A stretch of DNA of 10,552 bases from CAYZJD01 sp964478455 (GTDB taxonomy: Bacteria; Acidobacteriota; Terriglobia; Bryobacterales; Bryobacteraceae), in the NCBI GenBank assembly GCA_964478455.1, contig CAYZJD010000143.1:1-10552 (forward strand), written 5' to 3'. The position numbers were made by a program, and so were the translations under genes. Shown piece after piece: positions 6,934-10,552 of the stretch (position 1 is its first letter; each line of letters begins with the position of its first letter). Below the pieces are notes generated by a model that was not told where the DNA came from, searched no databases, and saw only the letters and a list, made by a program, of their open reading frames with translations.

Positions 6934-7212
6934 CTATCCGGGAGCCCGGTCGAGGCTCAGGCTGTCCACAATGCCCACGATGGCCGTATCCACCGGCCGG
7001 TCCTTGCAGCCCTCGGCCATGCGCGCCGAACTGCCTGAAACCGCGATCACCAGTTCCCGGTAGCCGGCGCTGACCGTATCGACGGCGACCACGTAGCCAG
7101 CTTCTTCCTTGCCCTCGGGCGTCACCGGCTTCAGGATGAGCAGCTTCTTGCCCTCCAGCCGGGGATCCTTACGGGTGGCGACCACGGTGCCGACGACGCG
7201 AGCGAGAATCAT
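6934..7212 (-). CDS. BMC-P pentameric vertex shell protein 1 (EutN/CcmL family)
   Basis: The ATG at 7212 gives 92 residues: MILARVVGTVVATRKDPRLE, then LLILKPVTPEG, VVAVDTVSAGYRELVIAVSG and a final VDTAIVGIVDSLSL. These are all the landmarks of the EutN/CcmL vertex protein family at normal length. No Shine-Dalgarno is visible. The bases just before the ATG read AATCCCC on this strand, followed upstream by the 8-bp repeat arrays. This contrasts with the strong GGAGG before the BMC-H gene and fits the need for far fewer pentamers than hexamers in a shell. The 110-base gap to BMC-H is almost entirely the repeat hairpin. It reads straight into the second BMC-P gene. Confidence 0.93.
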   Translation of the reverse strand: MILARVVGTVVATRKDPRLEGKKLLILKPVTPEGKEEAGYVVAVDTVSAGYRELVIAVSGSSARMAEGCKDRPVDTAIVGIVDSLSLDRAPG

Positions 7213-7222
7213 GGGGATTGGC

Positions 7223-7268
7223 TCATTGAATCATTGAATCATTGACTCATTGAATCATTGAATCATTG
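7223..7268. repeat. 8-bp tandem repeat array A (TCATTGAA, 6 units)
   Basis: Six head-to-tail units begin at 7223, 7231, 7239, 7247, 7255 and 7263. Units 1, 2, 4 and 5 are exact TCATTGAA. Unit 3 is TCATTGAC, and unit 6 reads TCATTG before diverging. The array starts 11 bases upstream (in operon direction) of the first BMC-P ATG. It is the inverted partner of array B and lies wholly in the BMC-H/BMC-P gap. Confidence 0.92.
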
Positions 7269-7282
7269 GCCGGCAGTGGGGC

Positions 7283-7328
7283 TCAATGGATCAATGAAGC
7301 AATGGAGCAATGAATCAATGGATCAATC
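7283..7328. repeat. 8-bp tandem repeat array B (TCAATGRA, about 6 units), inverted relative to array A
   Basis: Units begin at 7283, 7291, 7299, 7307, 7315 and 7323: TCAATGGA, TCAATGAA, GCAATGGA, GCAATGAA, TCAATGGA and a partial TCAAT. The CAATG core repeats every 8 bases and is the reverse complement of the CATTG core of array A. By hand alignment about 34 of 44 positions pair between the arrays, with all cores pairing and mismatches confined to the 3-base linkers. The two arrays are separated by a GC-rich 14-base spacer (7269-7282). The last unit overlaps the BMC-H stop codon (7323-7325). Confidence 0.9.
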
Positions 7329-7616
7329 CTTCCTGTTCTGCACCTTGCCGATGGGCAGCACGTCTTCCAGGCTCGGATGCGGGCGCGGAATCACGTGGAC
7401 GCTGATCAGCTCACCCACGCGGCGCGCCGCCGCCGCCCCGGCGTCCGTGGCCGCTCTCACCGCCGCGACATCCCCGCGCACGAGCGCCGTCACATAACCG
7501 GAACCGATTTTCTCCCATCCGACCAGGGTCACCTTGGCGGCTTTCACCATCGCGTCGGCGGCTTCAATCATCGCCACCAGGCCGCGAGTCTCGATCATTC
7601 CTAATGCTTCACCCAT
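7323..7616 (-). CDS. BMC-H hexameric shell protein (PduA/EutM/CcmK-like)
   Basis: The ATG at 7616 has a strong GGAGG 4 bases upstream and gives 97 residues, the canonical single-domain BMC length. The family signature is unmistakable: ALGMIETRGLVAMIEAADAM, KAAKVTLVGWEKIGSGYVTA, VRGDVAAVRAATDAGAAAA and ISVHVIPRPHPSLEDVLP. The pore-lining segment is KIGSG with Ser39 at the usual pore position. Such a small polar pore passes small metabolites while holding back aldehydes. It is very close to PduA in pattern. It forms hexamers that tile the shell facets. It is the only BMC-H in the operon, it follows the aldolase by 50 bases, and the repeat hairpin begins at its stop codon. Confidence 0.96.
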   Translation of the reverse strand: MGEALGMIETRGLVAMIEAADAMVKAAKVTLVGWEKIGSGYVTALVRGDVAAVRAATDAGAAAARRVGELISVHVIPRPHPSLEDVLPIGKVQNRKD

Positions 7617-7666
7617 TCAGCCTCCAGCAGAATCGTCGTCCAGTCTAATCTAACCCGGCGCCGCGC

Positions 7667-8443
7667 TCACGCGACCCCGCGCGCCCGCAACGCCTCGTCC
7701 ACCAGCGCGATTAACTCCTCGCGCGTCACCATGATCCGCTCGCCGGCAGCGGCCTCCTCGGCCGGCACCGGGCAACCCGGCTCGATTCCGGCGCGGGCCT
7801 TGACGCCGTACCGCTCGCGGGATTCGAACAGTTTCTCCACTTCCAGCCTCGGCAGCACCTTCGGCCCGCCCAGCAGTTCCGCCACCAGCGAGATCCGCGC
7901 GAAGTGCTCCACGGTCTCCATGCGGAAGAAGGCCTTGTAAACGTCTTCTCCGTAGCACACCGCGCCGTGGTTTCCCATCATAATGGCGTCGTACTTGGGA
8001 ATGTAGGGCAGCATCGGCTCGGTCAGCTCGGACGTCCCCGGCAGCCCGTATTCGGCCAGCGGCACGCACCCCAGGCCGATGATCACTTCGGGCAGCAGCG
8101 CCAGGTTCAGCGGCCGGCCCGCGGTGGCGAAGCCCGTAGCTACCGGCGGGTGCGCGTGCACCACCGCGTGAACATCGGGACGGAGATTGTAGACGGTCAT
8201 GTGCATCATGATCTCGGAGGTGCGCTCCTTGCGCCCTTGGATCTTGTTGCCCTGCATGTCCACGATGATGAGGTCGTCCGGATGCATCATGCCCTTGCTG
8301 ACGCCCGTCGGCGTGCACAGCACCCGTTCCCGGTCGAGCCGGACGCTGATGTTCCCGTCATTGGCGGCAACCCAGCCCTTTTGATGGACCAAGCGGCCGA
8401 CATCGACGATGTCCTGCCGGAGCTCCCTCTCCGTCTTGTTCAC
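7667..8443 (-). CDS. Class II aldolase (fuculose/rhamnulose-phosphate aldolase type), BMC cargo
   Basis: The GTG at 8443 gives 258 residues with only a weak AGGT upstream. The class II aldolase/adducin fold is clear: AANDGNISVR, TPTGVSKGMM, the catalytic and metal-binding Glu77 in TSEIMMH, zinc ligands His96 and His98 in VVHAHPP, and His159 in MGNHGA. These match the Glu73/His92/His94/His155 set of E. coli L-fuculose-1-phosphate aldolase with a constant offset of 4. The expected reaction is cleavage of a deoxyketose 1-phosphate to DHAP and lactaldehyde. The exact sugar is not readable. The protein is about 40 residues longer than FucA. A Pro/Ala/Gly/Glu linker (222-235) leads to an amphipathic helix (MVTREELIALVDEALRARG), the form of a BMC encapsulation peptide. 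First gene of the shell operon. Confidence 0.93.
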   Translation of the reverse strand: MNKTERELRQDIVDVGRLVHQKGWVAANDGNISVRLDRERVLCTPTGVSKGMMHPDDLIIVDMQGNKIQGRKERTSEIMMHMTVYNLRPDVHAVVHAHPPVATGFATAGRPLNLALLPEVIIGLGCVPLAEYGLPGTSELTEPMLPYIPKYDAIMMGNHGAVCYGEDVYKAFFRMETVEHFARISLVAELLGGPKVLPRLEVEKLFESRERYGVKARAGIEPGCPVPAEEAAAGERIMVTREELIALVDEALRARGVA

Positions 8444-8455
8444 GGTGAAGACCTG

Positions 8456-8461
8456 ATTGTA
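8456..8461 (-). promoter_or_regulatory. Candidate -10 element (TACAAT) of the BMC operon
   Basis: On the minus strand TACAAT lies 12 bases before the GTG of the aldolase gene. A start about 7 bases downstream would leave only about 5-6 bases of leader. No clear -35 is seen. The region between the divergent starts (8444-8588) shows no other gene and no obvious operator. Confidence 0.45.
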
Positions 8462-8571
8462 CCAAACCGTTGCCGAAACACCGCCGCGCTGGGGTCGCGC
8501 GGCTTCGGCGTTCCGGCGGCGAGCGTGAGTTCATCCGGTGGCATGCGGGCCATCGGTCAGCGAGGCGGCGT

Positions 8572-8577
8572 TATAAC
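8572..8577 (+). promoter_or_regulatory. Candidate -10 element (TATAAC) for the small hypothetical gene
   Basis: TATAAC matches five of six consensus positions and ends 11 bases before the ATG at 8589. It supports that start over the internal ATG at 8610. No clear -35 is visible. Confidence 0.4.
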
Positions 8578-8588
8578 ATGGGTGTCGA

Positions 8589-8861
8589 ATGGCGACGCGG
8601 TACGGCTGGATGGCGGACACCGACTCGAAGGCGTTCGAAGTTCTGGCCGCTCTCCAGCGGAACATGAGCCCGGGCCAGAAGCTCGACCAGGTACTCGAGA
8701 TGGCAGCCATGGCACTGCGCGCCTGCGAGGACCATTGCCGCAAGGAGTATCCAGGGGCAAGCGAGCGGGACATCTTCCTGCGGGCAGCCATGCTGCGCCT
8801 GGGCCGGGAAACCGTTGCGCGGGCGTACGGCTGGGATCCGGAAAGCGGCGAGGAACCGTGA
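8589..8861 (+). CDS. Small helical hypothetical protein (90 aa)
   Basis: Ninety residues from the ATG at 8589. A second ATG at 8610 (MADTDSKAFEV) would give 83 residues and cannot be excluded. The protein is almost all helix, with no signal peptide or membrane segment. Landmarks are LQRNMSPGQKLDQVLEMAAM, a region with CEDHCRKEYPGASERDIFLR, and RLGRETVARAYGW near the end. The order of an M-[ST]-P-x-x-K-L helix, then R-x-x-Y/H-P with E-x-D/E-[IV], then LGRE-x-x-x-x-x-YGW resembles a short uncharacterised family found in cyanobacteria and other environmental bacteria. I recognise the pattern but know of no function. It is divergent from the BMC operon, so shared regulation is possible but unproved. 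It has normal high-GC codon use, and so looks like a real gene. Confidence 0.72.
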   Translation: MATRYGWMADTDSKAFEVLAALQRNMSPGQKLDQVLEMAAMALRACEDHCRKEYPGASERDIFLRAAMLRLGRETVARAYGWDPESGEEP

Positions 8862-8960
8862 GCGTGGCGCTGGCTGGGGCGCCGACCTGCTAATGCAAGC
8901 GATGGCCGAGCGTCACGAGCCGCGCTCCTAAGGCGCGGCCGCCGTTCCCGCTCCGTCCCC

Positions 8961-8966
8961 TACAAT
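8961..8966 (+). promoter_or_regulatory. Candidate -10 element (TACAAT) for the rhomboid gene
   Basis: TACAAT ends 14 bases before the GTG at 8981, after a GC-rich stretch without a gene. A start about 7 bases downstream leaves a leader of about 7-8 bases. No clear -35 is seen. Confidence 0.45.
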
Positions 8967-8980
8967 AAGAACTTAGAGCC

Positions 8981-9814
8981 GTGGAAAAGCGCCGCATGTG
9001 CCCGCATTGCCGGGCCTTCATCACCACCTCGGACCGTGTCTGCCCTTACTGCAGCACCACGGTCGGCCCTCGCGCCGTTGATCGCCGGCAGCCGGGCGCC
9101 ATTCTGGGCGGTCTCATCCCGCACGCGCGCTTCACGACTGTCGTCATCCTGCTCATCAATTTCGGACTTTATGTCGCCGTAGCGCTCTACAGCCTGCGCG
9201 CCTATGAGAACGCCATGGACGTAGACGGCCGGGCGCTGTTTCAATTCGGCGCCAAGCTGCGCGAAGCGATCCTGCTCGGCCACTGGTGGCGGCTGGTCAC
9301 CGCGGGCTTTCTCCACGGGGGTCTGCTGCACATCATGATGAACTCGTGGGTGCTGTTTGACCTCGGCACGCAAGTGGAGGAGGTCTATGGCACGAGCCGC
9401 ATGCTCGTCATCTATTTTGTTTCCTCCGTCTGCGGCTTCCTGGCCAGCACGTGGTGGTCACCGGGGCTGTCGGTTGGCGCCTCAGCGGCGCTGTTCGGAT
9501 TGATCGGCGCGATGATCGCCGTCGGCGTCCGTCATCGCTCCGCACTGGGGGACGCCATCCGCGGCATGTACACGCGCTGGGCCGTTTACGGGCTGCTCTT
9601 CGGACTTCTCCCCGGCCTCCGCATCGACAACGCGGCGCATCTCGGCGGCCTCGCCGCCGGTTTCGGATGCGCCTACGTCGCGGGCTTGCCCTCGCACTTT
9701 CCGAATCTCAAGGAGCGTTTCTGGAAAGCGGCGGCCTGGATTTGCGTGCTGGTGACCGTCCTGGCCTTCGTGAACATGTACCTGTGGTTCACTCAAACGG
9801 CGGCAGGCGGTTGA
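8981..9814 (+). CDS. Rhomboid family intramembrane serine protease with N-terminal zinc ribbon
   Basis: From the GTG at 8981 this is 277 residues. An ATG at 8996 would give 272 and keeps every motif. The N-terminus is a small zinc ribbon with Cys7/Cys10 (CPHC) and Cys21/Cys24 (CPYC), lying in the cytoplasm ahead of the first helix (about 52-72). The rhomboid core follows: LHGGLLHIMMNSW with His112, His117 and Asn121, the catalytic serine Ser168 in SVGASAALFG, and the catalytic His220 in NAAHLGGLAAG. About six or seven helices are expected. The residue after the serine is Ala where Gly is most usual (GASG), a conservative change that need not abolish activity. Rhomboids cut membrane-protein helices within the bilayer. 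The substrate is unknown. Its stop is 24 bases before the toxin start, in the same frame, but the two need not be functionally linked. Confidence 0.92.
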   Translation: MEKRRMCPHCRAFITTSDRVCPYCSTTVGPRAVDRRQPGAILGGLIPHARFTTVVILLINFGLYVAVALYSLRAYENAMDVDGRALFQFGAKLREAILLGHWWRLVTAGFLHGGLLHIMMNSWVLFDLGTQVEEVYGTSRMLVIYFVSSVCGFLASTWWSPGLSVGASAALFGLIGAMIAVGVRHRSALGDAIRGMYTRWAVYGLLFGLLPGLRIDNAAHLGGLAAGFGCAYVAGLPSHFPNLKERFWKAAAWICVLVTVLAFVNMYLWFTQTAAGG

Positions 9815-9838
9815 GAGGCCCGAGGCCCTGGTCGTCGC

Positions 9839-10210
9839 TTGTCCTCCGGCCAACGGTTTTGCACTTTTCAAGGTTTCTCGAAGATTCTCAAAGGAACGCT
9901 GGAAGCGGTGGCGCGCGCCGAGAAAGGGCAGGTCGACGCGGATCTCGGCGGCGGCGTCATCAAGCAGCGGGTCGCGCGGCCGGGGCAGGGAAAGTCCGGC
10001 GGGTACCGGACGATCATTCTCTTCCGGCGGGGAGAGCGGGCCTTCTTCGTCTATGGGTTCCCGAAGAGCGCGCGGGACAACATCGATGAGAGCGACGAAC
10101 GGAGCTTCAAGGAACTGGCGAGGGCGCTGCTGTCCGCTTCCGATGAAGCGCTGGCAGCCCTCGTCGGCGAGGGCGAGTCTGTGGAGGTGAGGGGTGATGA
10201 GCATGCATAG
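9839..10210 (+). CDS. RelE/HigB-type toxin of a type II toxin-antitoxin system (start doubtful)
   Basis: The core is a clear match to the RelE-like toxin family of PF06296 type: LEAVARAEKGQVDADLGGGV, then KQRVARPGQGKSGGYRTIIL, FRRGERAFFVYGFPKSARDN and the C-terminal LARALLSASDEALAALVGEG. Toxins of this type are small ribosome-dependent mRNA interferases neutralised by the XRE protein encoded next to them. The only start codon in frame between the rhomboid stop and the conserved core is the TTG at 9839, which has no ribosome-binding site. The first 25 residues match the family poorly. They seem to lack several residues between FSK and the LEAV helix, where the family normally has about nine more. 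N-terminal damage, a frameshift or a non-standard start are all possible. It overlaps the antitoxin gene by 14 bases. Confidence 0.8.
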   Translation: MSSGQRFCTFQGFSKILKGTLEAVARAEKGQVDADLGGGVIKQRVARPGQGKSGGYRTIILFRRGERAFFVYGFPKSARDNIDESDERSFKELARALLSASDEALAALVGEGESVEVRGDEHA

Positions 10211-10520
10211 GGCTTACAAGAGCGACGTGAAGGCTGCGATTCACGAGACCGCGAGCGACCTTTACGAAGCCGGCATGATCGACAAGAAGACCATGCGCCG
10301 ATTCGACGAAGCGTGCCTGACGCCCGTGCGGCCGCTGACGCCGCGCCAGATCAGGGCCCTCCGGGAGCGCGAGCGCGTGAGCCAGACAGTCTTTGCGAAT
10401 TACCTTAACGTGACGCCGAATCTCGTGAGCAAATGGGAGCGCGGCGAGAAGAAGCCTTCCGGCCCGGCTTTGAAGCTCCTGTCGCTTGTCGAGAAGCACG
10501 GCATCACAGCAGTTGCTTGA
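10197..10520 (+). CDS. XRE-family antitoxin (HigA-like)
   Basis: The ATG at 10197 is preceded by GAGG and GGGG tracts at workable spacing and gives 107 residues. GTG 10194 and ATG 10203 are alternatives. The N-terminal half (about 1-45) is an acidic helical segment (AAIHETASDLYEAGMIDK) that in this type contacts the toxin. The C-terminal half is a Cro/C1-type helix-turn-helix: LTPRQIRALRERERVSQTVF, then NYLNVTPNLVSKWERGEKKP and GPALKLLSLVEKHG. The toxin-first order and the short overlap are typical of higBA-like modules. The antitoxin normally binds the toxin and represses the operon through its helix-turn-helix. No promoter specific to the pair is obvious. It is intact, unlike the doubtful toxin N-terminus. 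Confidence 0.9.
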   Translation: MSMHRAYKSDVKAAIHETASDLYEAGMIDKKTMRRFDEACLTPVRPLTPRQIRALRERERVSQTVFANYLNVTPNLVSKWERGEKKPSGPALKLLSLVEKHGITAVA

Positions 10521-10552
10521 TCTGAACGCGGTTCACCTGTTGGATTCTTTCA

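Noticed and set aside
7223..7328. CRISPR-like array
   Set aside because: The 8-bp units are directly adjacent with no unique spacers, and no cas gene is present. It is a tandem repeat pair.
7667..8318. A 222-residue minus-strand frame (7650-8318) overlapping the aldolase
   Set aside because: It is an Arg/Gly/His-rich out-of-frame shadow. The aldolase frame has all metal-binding and catalytic residues.
9451..10089. A 212-residue plus-strand frame bridging the rhomboid and toxin genes
   Set aside because: It is Arg/Pro/Ser-rich and out of frame with both. Only a few residues near 9850-9900 look toxin-like, and these are mentioned under the toxin finding.

Overview
The window looks like chromosomal DNA of a high-GC, Gram-negative-type soil bacterium. 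The best guess is an Acidobacteriota member of the Bryobacterales/Solibacter kind, but this is inferred from gene content only. The clues are an exported TPR-CHAT protein beside a sigma/anti-sigma pair, an anti-sigma factor with a beta-rich outer domain, a twin-arginine Gfo/Idh/MocA oxidoreductase, and a small microcompartment operon built around a class II aldolase. A Planctomycetes or Verrucomicrobia relative is a weaker alternative. No rRNA, tRNA, CRISPR array, transposase or phage gene was seen.

Layout, left to right. (1) 2-238 (+) is the 3' end of an unrecognised gene cut by the window edge. (2) 331-4269 (-) is a compact three-gene unit in transcription order TPR-CHAT protein, sigma-70-family factor, zinc-finger membrane anti-sigma factor. 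The CHAT stop and the sigma start are separated by 4 bases. A striking 17-bp-arm dyad overlaps the presumed promoter. (3) 4351-4641 is about 290 bases with no gene. (4) 4642-5730 (-) is a Gfo/Idh/MocA oxidoreductase, divergent from (5) 5808-6395 (+), a four-helix membrane protein resembling DUF4149. (6) 6306-8443 (-) is a complete bacterial microcompartment (BMC) operon in transcription order: class II (fuculose-phosphate-type) aldolase, one hexameric shell protein (BMC-H), and three different pentameric vertex proteins (BMC-P, EutN/CcmL family). Between BMC-H and the first BMC-P lie two opposed arrays of 8-bp repeats that can fold into one long hairpin. (7) 8589-8861 (+) is a small conserved-looking hypothetical protein divergent from the BMC operon. 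(8) 8981-9814 (+) is a zinc-ribbon rhomboid protease. (9) 9839-10520 (+) is a RelE/HigB-type toxin followed by an overlapping XRE (HigA-type) antitoxin.

How the genes may work together. The BMC operon encodes one cargo enzyme and a shell. The aldolase should split a deoxysugar phosphate such as fuculose- or rhamnulose-1-phosphate into DHAP and lactaldehyde inside the shell. No aldehyde dehydrogenase, phosphotransacylase or kinase is here, so the remaining enzymes must be encoded elsewhere. The CHAT/sigma/anti-sigma unit looks like a signalling cassette in which an exported peptidase could act on the outer domain of the anti-sigma factor. That is a hypothesis from gene order and topology only.

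Four genes (5808, 8443, 8589 and 8981 starts) have a TAnAnT-like -10 hexamer only 11-14 bases before the start codon, suggesting very short 5' leaders. The most interesting items are the hairpin inside the shell operon, the self-contained aldolase-only BMC operon, and the CHAT/sigma/anti-sigma cassette with its dyad.
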